Shown here: positions 47,821 through 59,965 of the stretch, in pieces
How positions within the stretch are numbered: position 1 is the stretch's first letter
Layout of the letters: the number at the start of each line of letters is the position of its first letter
Assembly (NCBI RefSeq): GCF_036898095.1
Contig: NC_090743.1
Coordinates: forward strand, 14,062,425-14,126,424
Reading direction: 5' to 3'
Length of the DNA stretch: 64,000 nucleotides
From: Palaemon carinicauda
Lineage: Eukaryota > Arthropoda > Malacostraca > Decapoda > Palaemonidae
Notes under the pieces: generated by a model
What the model was told of the DNA's origin: nothing
Databases searched by the model: none
The model's input: the letters and a program-made list of their open reading frames with translations, nothing else
Made by a program: the position numbers and the translations under genes

Positions 47821-50325
47821 CAGTGATACCTCGGTACTCGACCATAATCCGTTCGAGATCCGTGTTCGACCTCCGATTTGTTCGAGTACCGAATTTTTTT
47901 TCCCCATAAGAAATAATGGTATATATTCTATTCCGTTCCCAAGCACTCGAACAGGCCCACAATATTAATAAAACGTGTACCTAAACAACAATAATTATCT
48001 AAATGTGTATGAAATTGGTCAGAAAATCCTATAAAACAATTTTAAACCATTTACTGTACTAAAATAAAACAATTTTAAACCATTTTCTGTACTGTAGTGA
48101 ACATACCTTTGAGCAGCGGTTCGATGGCATACAGGGATGGATGTGGAGAGGATGGAAGGGGGAGGTTACTGCTTGGAAGGAGAGTCCCCTTCCATGATGT
48201 GGCGGGGTAGTTCTCCTTCAGGAGTTGTTTCTCTCTCCAATGAAAGGGTGGGCAGATCTATTTCAGGGGTTTCTTCTCTTCTTTGTCTCTTCTTTGGAGG
48301 AGAAACAGGCTTTGATGTAGCAGCTTTCTTTTCTTTTGTGAAAAACTGGTCTATTGTTAATTGTTTCTTCCTCCTCTGCAGTATTCTTCGAAAATGATAC
48401 ATGACACTATCATTAAACATATGCACTGCCCGGTTTGCTACTGCAATTTCTGGGTGGTATTTTTCAGCAAAAGCCTGCACATCTGCCCACTTGGAACAAA
48501 TTTCATTGATGAGAGAACTTGGAACATCCTCCCTTACCTCATCCTCTTCTGAAGATTCCTGCTCCACAATCAGATCCTGCTGCTGTTGTTGTTGCAGGTG
48601 CAACAATTCCTCCACAGTCAACTCGGTAGAATGGCTTTCTACAAGCTCATCAATATCATCCTTGTCGACCTCAAGCCCCAAACTCCTGCCCATGACAACA
48701 ATTTCCTCAACGACATCAGTGTCATCAGAAATTACAGGGGTAGCAGTGCTTGGACCCGCCTCTGGTTGGAAACCTTCAAACTCCCTCTCTGTGACACATG
48801 ATGGCCACAGCTTACGCCAGGCAGAGTTCAATGTCCTATAGGTCACACCTCGCCAAGCTTGGTCAATCATGTTAACAGAGTTGAGGATGCTGAAGTGTTC
48901 CTTCCAGAATTCCTTTAGGGTCAACTTCGTGTCACTGGTCACTTCAAAACACTTTCTGAAAAGGGCCTTGGTATAGAGTTTTTTGAAGTTTGAAATGACC
49001 TGTTGGTCCATGGGCTGGAGTATGGGAGTAGTATTGGGGGGCAAGAATTTGATTTTGATAAAGCTGTATTCTTCTTTCAAGTCATCCTCGAGACCTGGAG
49101 GATGTGCAGGAGCATTGTCCATAACCAGAAGACATTTCATTGGCAAGCTCTTTTCAATGAGGTAAGCCTTAACCTGGGGGGCAAACACTTCGTTTATCCA
49201 CTCAGTAAAGAATTGTCTTGTGACCCAAGATTTAGTGTTCGAGCGCCACATAACTGGTAGTGCACTTTTACAAATATTATTTCGTTTGAACACCCGGGGG
49301 TTGTCCGAGTGGTACACTAACAAGGGTTTGATCTTGCAATCGCCACTTGCATTTGCACACAGCAACAATGTTAGCCTATCTTTCATTGGCTTGTGACCTG
49401 GCATCTTCGTCTCGTCCTTGGTAATGTACGTATTGGCTGGCATTTTCTTCCAAAATAACCCAGTCTCATCACAATTAAAGACTTGTTGTGCGATCAAATT
49501 TTGTTCATTTATGTACCGATCGAATTCCCCCACGTATTTATCGGCTGCAATTTGATCCGAACTAGCTGCCTCCCCATGCCTAGTAACACGATGAATACCT
49601 GTTCTATTACGAAACTTTTCAAACCAACCCCTGCTCGCTTTAAATGTAAATGAATCACTTTCACTGGTACTCGGACTTTTCTTCACTAATTCTTCATAGA
49701 TATGCAACGCTTTTTCACAAATGAACGCTTCACTAACACTTTCCCCGGCCAACTGTTTTTCTTTAATAAATATTAAAAGCAACTTTTCCATCTCCTCAAT
49801 CACTTGTGGCCTTTGCTTAGTTACCGCCGTAACTCCCGTTGCAACATTCGCCTTCTTAATCATTTCTTTATGCTTTAAAAACGTAGAAATGGTCGACTTC
49901 GCCATTCCGTATTCTACCGCTAAATCGGACACTCGTACACCATTCTCATATTTCGCTATAATTTCCTTCTTCAACTCGATCGTTGTTCGCACTGTTTTCC
50001 TCTTCTCCTTCCCCTTAACACTCATTACTTTCTTGGGACTCATTATGAAAGCTAAAAAAGCAATTAAAAGCACTGAAAATCACTAAATCACAACGAATGC
50101 TGATCGCGCGTTGTCTGAGTGACGCTCTCGAGAGAACTGATGCTTCCCGAACAAGCGAGAGTGGCCGAGATGGCGCGATCATCACAAAGCCCATGCGGTC
50201 GTCACGTGTTCGGCTGGTCGAGTACCGAATTTTTGGTCGAGCACCGCAGCAAAAATTTCTCGAAAATTTTGGTCGAACTCCGAATTGTTCGAGTATAGAG
50301 TCGTTCGACTACCGAGGTATCACTG
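47821..50325 (-). mobile_element. Tigger/pogo transposon, complete (2505 bp)
   Basis: Both ends are present: CAGTGATACCTCGGTACTCGA at the left and its inverted copy at the right, with 20 of 21 bases matching. Each end is flanked by TA, the expected target duplication. Sub-terminal regions repeat a TTCGAGTACCGAATTTTT motif (47880 and 50218) and further TCGA-containing variants. The single transposase frame is uninterrupted. Confidence 0.93.
48166..50043 (-). CDS. Tigger-type transposase, intact, 625 residues
   Basis: The start ATG 50043 (MSPKKVMSVKGKEKRK) fits the family; ten more codons upstream (ATG 50073) are open but not family-like. Order of domains: CENP-B/pogo-type helix-turn-helix (ELKKEIIAKYENGVRVSDLA, MAKSTISTFLKHK), second DNA-binding domain (FKASRGWFEKFRNRTGIHRV), then the DDE core: FNCDETGLFWKKMP (Asp), LLVMDNAPAHPPG (Asp), LPPNTTPILQPMDQQVISNF (third Asp). 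The acidic C-terminal tail has a Gln run, then QLTIDQFF, which fits the PCNA-binding consensus QxxIxxFF, and PPKKRQRRE, a probable nuclear signal. It would act by cut and paste in the nucleus. With intact ends this may be an autonomous copy; a domesticated TIGD-like gene is less likely because the ends are intact. Confidence 0.93.
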   Translation of the reverse strand: MSPKKVMSVKGKEKRKTVRTTIELKKEIIAKYENGVRVSDLAVEYGMAKSTISTFLKHKEMIKKANVATGVTAVTKQRPQVIEEMEKLLLIFIKEKQLAGESVSEAFICEKALHIYEELVKKSPSTSESDSFTFKASRGWFEKFRNRTGIHRVTRHGEAASSDQIAADKYVGEFDRYINEQNLIAQQVFNCDETGLFWKKMPANTYITKDETKMPGHKPMKDRLTLLLCANASGDCKIKPLLVYHSDNPRVFKRNNICKSALPVMWRSNTKSWVTRQFFTEWINEVFAPQVKAYLIEKSLPMKCLLVMDNAPAHPPGLEDDLKEEYSFIKIKFLPPNTTPILQPMDQQVISNFKKLYTKALFRKCFEVTSDTKLTLKEFWKEHFSILNSVNMIDQAWRGVTYRTLNSAWRKLWPSCVTEREFEGFQPEAGPSTATPVISDDTDVVEEIVVMGRSLGLEVDKDDIDELVESHSTELTVEELLHLQQQQQQDLIVEQESSEEDEVREDVPSSLINEICSKWADVQAFAEKYHPEIAVANRAVHMFNDSVMYHFRRILQRRKKQLTIDQFFTKEKKAATSKPVSPPKKRQRREETPEIDLPTLSLERETTPEGELPRHIMEGDSPSKQ

Positions 50326-50327
50326 TA

Positions 50328-50417
50328 TATAAATACATGTATAAATACATATATATGTATATATACATGTATATACATTATATATATATTTATATGCATA
50401 TATGCATATATATATTA
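50328..50417. repeat. (TA)n with TG/CA variants
   Basis: TATATA with ATGTA and CATATG variants, then (ATT)n leading into the next repeat. Confidence 0.9.
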
Positions 50418-50845
50418 TTATTATTACTAGCTAAGGTAAAACCCTAGTTGGAAAAGCAAAATGTTATAAGCTTAGGGCTCCAGCAGGGAAAAATAGCCTA
50501 GTGAGGAAAGGAAATACGGAAACAAGTAAACTATATAAGAAGTAATGAACAATTCAAATAAAATAGTGAAATAAATAAACCATATAAGAAGTAATGAGCA
50601 ATTAAAATATCTTGTAACAACATTAAAAATTTCATGTATAAAACTATAAAAAGACTTATGTCAGCCTGTTCAGTATGAATACATTTACTGCAAGCTTGAA
50701 CTTTTGAAAGTTCCACTGATTCAAATATCCGATTAGGAAGATCATTCCACAACTTGGTAACAGCTGGAATAAAACTTCTAGACATGGTTATTACCATGAA
50801 CAGCTGCACTGTCTCATCGCTTCACCAAAAGGACAATTCTATTGA
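50418..50845 (-). repeat. family A-like repeat with a different 5' body
   Basis: The 3' end (ACCCTAGTTGGAAAAGCA, TATAAGCTTAGGGCTCCAGC, AATAGCCTAGTGAGGAAAGG) is family A. The inner part (GACTTATGTCAGCCTGTTCA, GGAAGATCATTCCACAACTT, CAGCTGGAATAAAACTTCTA) is absent from the copies at 45404 and 46864. An internal duplication (CCATATAAGAAGTAATGA) is present. Confidence 0.75.
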
Positions 50846-51142
50846 AAGGAAATAAATCAGGAAATTCTTTAAGTTTTAGAGGTAAATGTCGACAAAATTA
50901 AGCTTCCAGAAAGAAGCAATTTGAACATCAGGGAAAGTTTATAAAAATAAATAATTAATTTTGATATACAGTAGTTCTAAAATTATTAATTCAATTAACA
51001 AGAACTAAAAAATACCTATAAACCAAGTTAACATTGAATACTTGGCATAAAAGCAAAATGTGATCATAAGTGTTCAATAAATTTCGCATATACTGTACTG
51101 TAATTGGTAAGTAAAATAGATGGCATATGATACAGTGAACAG

Positions 51143-51365
51143 ATAAATTTTGAACAAGAATTTAGTAATTTTGTTAAATTTAATCTAAGAATTTGTCATG
51201 AATTTAGAAATTTAGTTAAACTTAACCTAAGAATTTGACATGAAATTAGTAATTTTGTTCAATTTAATCTAAGAATTTGTCATGAGTTTAGTAATTTGGT
51301 TAAATTTACACAGATTTGACAAATTGCTTTTGAACATACATTTAGTAATTTTGTTAAATTTCAAC
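51143..51365 (+). repeat. degenerate tandem repeat, about 52-bp unit
   Basis: About four to five copies of TTTAGTAATTTTGTTAAATT followed by TAATCTAAGAATTTGTCATG. Confidence 0.75.
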
Positions 51366-52108
51366 TAAAACTTCATCAGACAATTTCGGATCTTGAGTTT
51401 AGAACTTCAGAAAATAATAAATCAAGAAACTTGGAATTTTCTTAACATTATATAAACTTTGAATCCCTTAATAGGTATTATGATTCCAGCTTGGTTGATG
51501 TCATAACCCCATTAAGGGAAGATCGTTTGTAATCGTATAGGACCAGAATGCATATTTATATAACCGAATTTGACACATTCGTTGTACAGATTAATAAGAC
51601 CACATTTTCATAATTACCGCTAGATTTGACAACAGATTTCTGTACCTCCTTCCCAAGTATAGTTTGAAATCATGTATACGTTATATAACAGATCAGTTGT
51701 CTGGCTTTCACATCAAATACGTGTAACATTGATTGAGTCATTTCTTAACATTTACAGTTAATCTAGGTGATAGACTTGACCACTTATCTTAAAAATGGGA
51801 AAAATTCAACCACCATTTTCCCTTAATAAACTTTAAGAACTTCTTAATGCAGTAGCACCTCAGGTTACGAGTGACTGAATACCAGCAAATCAGGATAAGA
51901 GAATACGAATTGGGCTATGTATAATGCTTTGCCTACACCAGTGGATTTTCTCTGCTATTCAGATGCGAGCCTTCCAAATTTGAATTAATTCCACAAATGG
52001 GAAGGATGGTATTTGAATGCGATATCAACGAAGAGGTTTTCCCAGCCATTAATTAAGGAATATGGCCACAAGTAACACTTAAGTAAAATTCGTCACATAT
52101 TCATATAG
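51366..52108. other. non-coding stretch
   Basis: Nothing recognised. Confidence 0.5.
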
Positions 52109-52110
52109 AC

Positions 52111-52179
<69 letters not shown>

Positions 52180-52245
52180 CATACATACATACATATGTAC
52201 ATTATCTTATATATATATATAATATATATATATATATATAAAGTG
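52109..52245. repeat. (TA)n with (CATA)n
   Basis: TA array, a short CATACATACATA block, then more TA. Confidence 0.94.
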
Positions 52246-52466
52246 TATATACATATAATGTTTTCCTGTCACGCGTGGGGGGAAGAGGGAGTAGCCGTGT
52301 TGTGGTTAGGTAAGAAAGAAGAGTTGAATCTGTATGTACCCGCTCATCTAAATATTTAGCCGTCATTTTTGACGGGTCTCGTACTCTAATATAATCATAA
52401 AGAAGGCAGTGAAGTGTTCCGTAACTAGACATTTTCGCTAAATAAGAATTACTCCTAAAAACAAGT

Positions 52467-52468
<2 letters not shown>

Positions 52469-52523
<55 letters not shown>
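52469..52523. repeat. (GA)n microsatellite
   Basis: About 27 units. Confidence 0.97.
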
Positions 52524-52525
<2 letters not shown>

Positions 52526-52810
52526 GACGTAAATAGAACATTTTTCAGTGGAAAAACAGACAAGGGAATTCGGTGCCAAAGCTCTATTCTACTTATTTTC
52601 TTCTTCCACTAGACTTTCAAGTTTTCTGTGAATCATGTATGGTACTTTGATTTGGCATTACTTTTATATATACTTTCTATAAAATACTTCAGTATCTAAA
52701 AGAAAGAAAAAAAAAAAAACGATTCTTTAGGGCCTTGCTAGAACGCCAACCTTCTTTCACTTGTTTTCATTGCCCTGCGTGTTCTTGGGTTCATTGACCT
52801 ATGTGATCAG

Positions 52811-52812
<2 letters not shown>

Positions 52813-52858
<46 letters not shown>

Positions 52859-53096
52859 TGTAGCTCAGCTACAAGCCTAATTGGAAAAGCAGGATGCTAT
52901 AAGCCCAGGGGCTCCAACAGAGAAAAATAGCCCGGCGAGGAAAGGAGATAATAGAAAATTTCAATGCAAAAATTTTTTTTTTTTTGAAAATTAATATTAG
53001 AACAGTAAAATATTTTAAGAACGGTAACATTAAAATATATCTCTTACATAAACTATTAAAAAGACTTATGTCAGCTTGTTCAACATAAAAAAACAT
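52813..53096 (-). repeat. family A-like repeat, 3' end with (ATT)n
   Basis: (ATT)n at 52813-52857, then CTACAAGCCTAATTGGAAAA, GCAGGATGCTATAAGCCCAG and AGAAAAATAGCCCGGCGAGG. The inner end GACTTATGTCAGCTTGTTCA matches the variant body at 50418, not the classic one. Confidence 0.8.
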
Positions 53097-53301
53097 TAGT
53101 TATGTGTTTGTGTGTATTATTTATGTTTATGGGTGTGTTTGTGTATGTACTGTATATATAAACATCAAATTGGTTTGCGTATATTATTTATCATGGGTAA
53201 TTCTAATTAAATTCCAGCGTTTCGCGGTATCTATGATTTTAAGAAAATATCAAGTCTATCGTTTCTTATCCACTAACCGCATGATGTAAAGGTAAAGGCA
53301 G

Positions 53302-53305
<4 letters not shown>

Positions 53306-53354
<49 letters not shown>
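53306..53354. repeat. (CT)n microsatellite
   Basis: About 24 units. Confidence 0.97.
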
Positions 53355-53356
<2 letters not shown>

Positions 53357-56300
53357 GCTCCATTTGTTATCGTTTTCTAGCAACTGTTTCAGCCTGTATA
53401 AAATGATCCCAGATCTTCTTTAAAATGTTATCCTAACGAAACTTTTTTCTGAAAAATTGATGCATTGAGATTATGTCTAATAATTGTTTGGTTGAATAAA
53501 AAAAAAAAAAAATTAGATATGAATTTGGGAGGAAATTGTCGAAATATATCTTAATGTAATGAAGTTAAGGAATTTTGATTAATAGGAAACATTGAAACCT
53601 GACAAGGTGAAAGCATTAACAGGCTACTATGTAATGTTTCCAATAAAAATGATTGTATTATGCTTCCAAAAACTCATTGGTATTCTCAAATGCTAAATTG
53701 ACTACTAAAGACTTTCGTCTGACTCATGATATTCATAGATCGCAACATTTCATATGTTAAGGATACTTTACTGTAAAATACTTCTTAAGTCATTTAGATT
53801 CCAGGGGATGTGTCATATCAGTCTATAGACCCTAAGCCACTTGCCCTTTATCCATCAAATTTCTTACATTCCCTTTTTCGTTGAGCTTTGCCGTCTCATT
53901 GCCTGTGTTCGTGGTCAAGAACGATTAGCATTGGCATTCCAATTAAAATTTTAAACATACTGAAAAGTCTTTGCTCCACTGCTAATTCAGTCTATCGCAA
54001 GAGCTTTACTTTGCTTGATAATTGCCGAGACCTTTTGGCAAAATTGGAGATAATTATCACAGAGTATAAACAACGAGATTTTTTTATTGGATTTAAATTC
54101 TGATCCAAGTAATGTGTGATTTCGAAAAAAAATAGTGCTTTAATTACATATATTTTTTAATAATGAATCGTTGTTTGGGTGTCTGGAGGATTTGTTTCTT
54201 CGGATCTCTTACCAACATTTTCCGGGTTGGAAGTTAACTACTTATATCATTATATTCTGTAGTCCTCCACATACAAGTTTTCCAATGAATATGCTCCTTA
54301 CGAAAGTGTTCCATAGTATAATTTACCTGTTTGCTTTATAATCGACTATCGTATTTTCATTAACTGGAATAATGATAAAGGATTGCTAGATGTTATATAT
54401 AAAAAACTGAGGGAAACCTCTTATTCATGAAAGCGTGCTTTGCTTTCCATTTTTTTTTTTTTTCGATGAAGATTGTAGATATGAAGCTTATATTTGACTG
54501 AGGGAAATTAAATACAGTGCTCCAAATTCCCTATTTCGGAATCCGTCTAATGAATATCTTCTTGGTTTCACATAAATTTTTGAAGGGTTCCAGGCTGGAA
54601 TGGTCAAGTAAAGGTGTTTTATGCTGCCGTTCGGGAGAGATTTCTATTTTGGAGGGATAGTGAAGAGTTAGGATCTAAAATTGACAGCCTAAGATGAGCA
54701 CCGGAGTGGAAGGCCATTCATTTTTAAAATACCGAGAATGTTTGATAAATAGGCCATTCTTTAAAATACCGAGAATGTTTAGTAAATAAATGATTAAAGA
54801 GTGAAAGAAAGGAACAGAAATTTTAGAGAATAAAGCGACATGTCCGGGGGTAAAGGATAAAGCTCAGAAAATAAAATCTTAAGTGTCAATATGTGTGACA
54901 ATTCAATAATAAATGATGAGAGGCGGATAATTAGATGACTTTTACATCGTAAAGAGGATTTATTGTCTAAGTTGATTTTCACAGAAACATGAGCAGAAAT
55001 CTTTAAAGTGAATAATTGAAACTGAACTCCAAATCTCTCTAATTACATAAGAGGAAATATTAGTTTCTCGCAGACTTTTAGATTACTGGAACTTTTATCG
55101 TAAAATTATCATAATTTGTAGATAACAATTACTTACTTTATAATTTACAGACACACTCGGGGAGAACGGACTTAGAGGGGAAATGGCTATATGAATAAGA
55201 TTGTTATAATACAAAAGGGCAGTTGTTGGACGTCTGGGTTATCGACGCCAGCCATGGCTGAGATAAGCCTACCGTGGCTGGTGGGCCTACTATCGTTTGC
55301 CCACTCACGACTTGAGCTTAACCTGAACTCTGTAAACAGATTCAGTACATGCGTGCTTGGGTCAGCAAATACCCAACAAAGAGGAAATCGGTTTAAACTG
55401 ATTCTCACACTAACCTAGTTAACGGGGTTTGACATTTGTCTAAATTCTCATAAATTATTTATAAACCCCCTATACTGTGACAAAAAAGTTCAAGAAATTT
55501 TTTTGGATTCCATAGGCATAGTTCATCAGCTGTTTGATTCAGTGATAAAAGGGCAATGAAAAAATTTGTTTTTTCAAGATATTTTTATATTTTACTTTCC
55601 TTTCTCCACTTACTGTATCAACTGAAGAAATTATGATTTAACCACTACCATGATAGGCTGAGGAGTAGACCTGGCCAGTTCTCGAACACTTCGAAGTAGA
55701 GTTTCAAGGGTATTTTTTTGCTCGTTAGGCGCCCATCTATCTGGAGTAATTCCCCCTGTCCAAAGGTCCACAGCTATGCTAACTCAGCTACTGGATCACT
55801 TAGAAAGAACGCTATAAATAGGGACTTTGTCATGCATAGATAAGCCTATTTGAATCAAGATTATAAGAACATTGTGCTTGGGACTGATAAGAAGCCAGCT
55901 TGATCTCAGTTATATAATATTCTCAAGATAAAGCATCTAGCTATTATCATTATTAATAACTTAGTCTGAGTATTAGCATAGGAATAATTTGGAATAATTT
56001 AGTGCTTATGCTATCTGCGGGTGTATTTTTCCGACAAAATAAAGGAGAATAAATTTCGGGAAAATTTAGTATATCCCACTATCATAAAATTTCGGAAAGT
56101 TATGTCGTTCTGAGAATAACTATTTTATATGATTTATCAATTAAACAAATTTGACAATCGCTTTATTATAATAGAATAGGGGTCTCGTTTACTCCAATAA
56201 AACTTATATCCGACTCAATTAACTAAATTTTCATAGTATTTAAGGTGCTATGCAGCCTTCAGTATTTTCTGTATCCATCATTGATTAACTATTACGCAAA

Positions 56301-56728
56301 GTAATAATTAACGTTCGCTACTAGTCAACCTTCCAACTACATCAGCTACTGATACTGATACTAGTTACTATAAATCAACTAGTAATGAATTAGGTTATCA
56401 TTTGCTAGAACATTAATGGTTGTCAGGTTGAGAAGAACAGAGAGGAAAGGTCCCGTTTTTTTTATTTTTTTGAAGTCGGTTACCCCCCAAAATTGAAGTG
56501 CCTTGGTATGTGTGTGTTAGTAAATAAGATTTAGGCAATGCTTCTATATTCTACAAGCTGTGTCAAGAATCTTTATTCAATAATCCCTAAAACAGAAATG
56601 ACTTGCGTATTTCTTCATTGTCGGACTGGCCCGGGGGACGGGTAATTCCCCCCCCCCCCCCACATGACCCTTCCTTTGAAAGTGTCTCTTGGGCCCCTCC
56701 CAAATAAAAATAGTAAATTGAAAATAAT
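53355..56728. other. non-coding stretch
   Basis: More than 3 kb without a recognisable gene or repeat family. It has a few homopolymers, including a C13 run near 56650. Open frames of 60-75 codons show no signature. Confidence 0.5.
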
Positions 56729-56768
56729 GATATATATATATAATTATATATATATATATATATATATA

Positions 56769-56852
<84 letters not shown>
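56729..56852. repeat. (TA)n with AATTA phase breaks
   Basis: TA array broken three times by TAATTA, ending just before the LINE. Confidence 0.95.
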
Positions 56853-56859
<7 letters not shown>

Positions 56860-56874
56860 TTGTGTATGTATATA

Positions 56875-58476
56875 TGGCACAGTCAAAACATCAAGTATTG
56901 GATAATATATTTGAAGAATTGGACACAAAGGATGGTTTAAAGAAGATTTACAAGATTGCTAAAGGAAGAAATAAAGCGATGAAGGATATTACCCACATTA
57001 AGCAGATAAAGAATAAGGAAGGAGTGGTAATGTGTAGCTCAAGTTATATAAAAGGAAGTGGAAGTAGTATTTTGAAAGATTGCTAAATGAAGAAAATCCA
57101 AGATGTATAATTACAGATGGAAATCCAAATTTAGGAATGGTAAAATATATAGATAGAGAAGAAATTAAGGTTGCCCAATACAAGATGAAAAAGGGGAAAG
57201 ATACGGGACCTGATGATATCCCAGTGGAAGTCTGATGAAAAAGTTAAACTGGAAAGAAAAGATGCGCAGAATGTGGAGGAATAGCTTTTTCAAAGAAAAG
57301 AGGGATGTACAATATTGTAATAATTATAGGGCAATCAATCTCCTACATGCTATGAAGCTTTTGGAAAGGATTATAGAGCGTAGGATCAGGGAAGAGACCA
57401 AGATTGGAGAAGAGCAGTTTGGATTTATGCTAGGCAGAAGCACGATGGATGTAATGTTTGTACATAGGCAGTTGATGGAAAAGTGTAGAGAAGGCCAAAA
57501 GAAATTACATATAGTATTTATTGACTTAGAGAAGGCTTATGATAGAGTTCCACGACAGTATAGTATTTATTGACTTAGAGAAGGCTTATGATAGAGTTCC
57601 ACGACAGGAGATATGGAAATGTCTGAGAGAGAGGGTAACACCAGAGAAATATGTTAGACTGATCAGAAATATATATGAAGGAGCATGAGCACAAATAAGA
57701 TGGAGTGTAGGTTTGAGTGAGACGTTTGAAGTAGGGGTTGGGTTACACCAGGGCTCGTCATTAAGCACATACTTGTTTAATATAGTAATAGATGTAATTA
57801 CTACAAGAGTGAGCGAACAGTCACCGTGTACTATGCTGTTTGCAGATGATATAATTTAGTTCTGTTTGATGAAACCAGATAAGGATTGGAGGGGAAACTG
57901 GAGAGATGGAGAGAGGAATTGGAGAGCAGAGGGCTTAAAGATCAGTATACCAGAAACATAGTATGTTTGTTGCAACCCTCAGAACAAATTGAATGACATA
58001 CATTTGCTGGGTGAAATAGTAAAGAGGACAGAAAAATGCAAGTACCTAGGGTCATATGTGGAGGAAACAGCAGCTTCAAATGGAGGTGAACAGTAGAATT
58101 CAAGCTGGGTAGAATAATTGGAAAAGTGTGTCGGGAGTGTTGTGTGATCGAAGGATTTGTGTGATCGAAGGATAAACTTGAAGTTAAAGGTACATAAAAC
58201 TGTAGTGAGACCTGTGATGATATATGGTGCAGAGACCTCGCCCATGAAAAAGAACTGTGAGAAGAAAATAGATCTTGCAGAAATGAGAAGCCTAAGATAG
58301 ATGGCTGGGATCACGAGACTGGATAAGGTTAGGAATGACTTGGTAAGGGGAACAACAAAGGTGACAGAGGTGTCAAAGAAAATCCAAGAAGAGAGACCAA
58401 AGAGAACGTGGATGGAGTGTGTAACAGCAGATATGGAGGAGAAAGATCTAGCATTACTTCAACGATATATTTCATA
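56875..58476 (+). pseudogene. RTE-like LINE reverse transcriptase, decayed
   Basis: Islands in order are FEELDTKDGLKKIYKIAKGR, KMKKGKDTGPDDIPVEV (stop), [57 protein letters not shown] (catalytic Asp), GLHQGSSLSTYLFNIVIDVI, TMLFADDII (the catalytic FADD box, intact), KCKYLGSYVEE, VHKTVVRPVMIYGAE and RTWMECVTADMEEKDLALL. Several stops and shifts occur, and a 48-bp tandem duplication covers [14 protein letters not shown]. The upstream endonuclease is absent, so this is a 5'-truncated copy or decayed beyond the TA array. Clade assignment is by overall similarity and only moderate. Confidence 0.75.
57511..57606 (+). repeat. 48-bp tandem duplication inside the RT
   Basis: TATAGTATTTATTGACTTAG through GATAGAGTTCCACGACAG is present twice in direct succession, identical. 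Confidence 0.93.
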
Positions 58477-58489
58477 AGCCTCGCATTAA

Positions 58490-59225
58490 CAGTTGATTCT
58501 CCAAACGTTCCTTAAAGATAAATACTGTACCCAAATCCCCTATAACGGTTAATATCCATAGGCTCTTTAACGATCAGTTCCCGAAGCCTTCAAGGATTAG
58601 TTTTAGAGCGTCTCCTCAAGGATTTTTTCATAAAGCCTTTTCTAAAGTATACTGTATATTCCCAGAATCTCTGACGTTAGATATCCAAAGTCTCTCTCTA
58701 AGGATATATTTCCCAGGAGTCACTATAGATACCCAAAGCCACTATTCAAAAGGTACATTACCATAACTTCTCTTTAAGGGTAGATTTTCCAAGCCTCTTT
58801 ATAGATATTTGACATAAGTCTCTATTGAAGGATAGATTTTCCTTACCTTTTTTAAGTATTGATATTCAGAGCCCCTCTTTGAGTATAGATTTTGAAATTG
58901 TCCAAGATTTTTTAAGTCTCACTTCAAGGGTAGATTCTCAAATTCTCTCTCTAAGGATAGTGTCTAGGTCTCTTTATAGATTGTTTCTCGAAGTCTCTCT
59001 AAGGAGAGATTCTCAGTCTCCCTTCAATGATAGATTATCAAAGTCTTTCTTTAAGGATAGTATTCTGTCTTATCTTTTGAGGATAGTTTTTCAGTCTTTA
59101 AGAATAATTTTGCAGTCTGTCCTTGAAGATAATTTGTCAACGTTTCTTTTTAAGGATAGTTTTTCTAAGTCTCTCTCGATGGATACTTTCTAAAAGTCTG
59201 CCTTTAATGATAATTTTTGTCTCAA
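58490..59225 (+). repeat. degenerate tandem repeat, about 45-60-bp unit
   Basis: Repeated modules like AAGTCTCTCTTTAAGGATAG followed by ATTCTCA or TTTTCC, about a dozen copies of varying length. The open frame at 58825-59193 is translation of this repeat. Confidence 0.7.
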
Positions 59226-59535
59226 TTTAAAGAGAAATACTGCCGCAAAACAAAGTAAAAAACCAGGATACTTAAAAAAAAAAATAGAAAAATTTGTGTT
59301 GCCTAATTGAAATAACCCTTTAGCGCATTTTTGAAATTTTTTTTAATGGAAAAAGATCCCCGAACTCGTAAAACAGTTATTTTTAGCCTGAAGCTTCCGG
59401 GTAGTTGAATCTGGAGAATTTCAGAACTTCAAATTTGCAGCGAATGTTTCAACAGGCTGACAGAAGTGTCTCTCATAGGTTATGTATGACATCTGTTCTA
59501 ACGTTGTTACTGATCACAAGATATTTTATATTCAT

Positions 59536-59622
59536 TATTCGTTACGTCTCATATGTTTTATTTATTTCCCTTCCTCGTTGGGCTATTATTTTTTCCTTTT
59601 GGAATCCTTGGGCTTATAGGAT
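59536..59622 (+). repeat. family A fragment
   Basis: TTATTTCCCTTCCTCGTTGGGC and CCTTGGGCTTATAGGATCC match the region just before the tail of family A. No trinucleotide tail. Confidence 0.6.
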
Positions 59623-59828
59623 CCAGTGTCACCAATTACAGTGGATTTTACGGTCAGTGCGAGAACGTTATTGGGCAAGACCTTTGTAACGAACAATCTT
59701 ATCAGTACGAGATTTTGATATTGCTTATTACACCAATTGCAGTAAATTACAAGAGTATCACTAATCACTAAGTGGAAAAATTAAAGACACTTGTCCCTGG
59801 GCTAAGAAGCAACAACTCTATTATCGAG

Positions 59829-59965
59829 TTCTCTCTCTCTCTCTCTCTCTAAAAGTTGCTTAAACTTATTTTGTATGATATTTTTCATTAATAATTTACA
59901 TTGTTGTATATATGAGATGATCCACTCGGTAGTTATGTCAGTAGACTGATTTACTTATGCATTGA

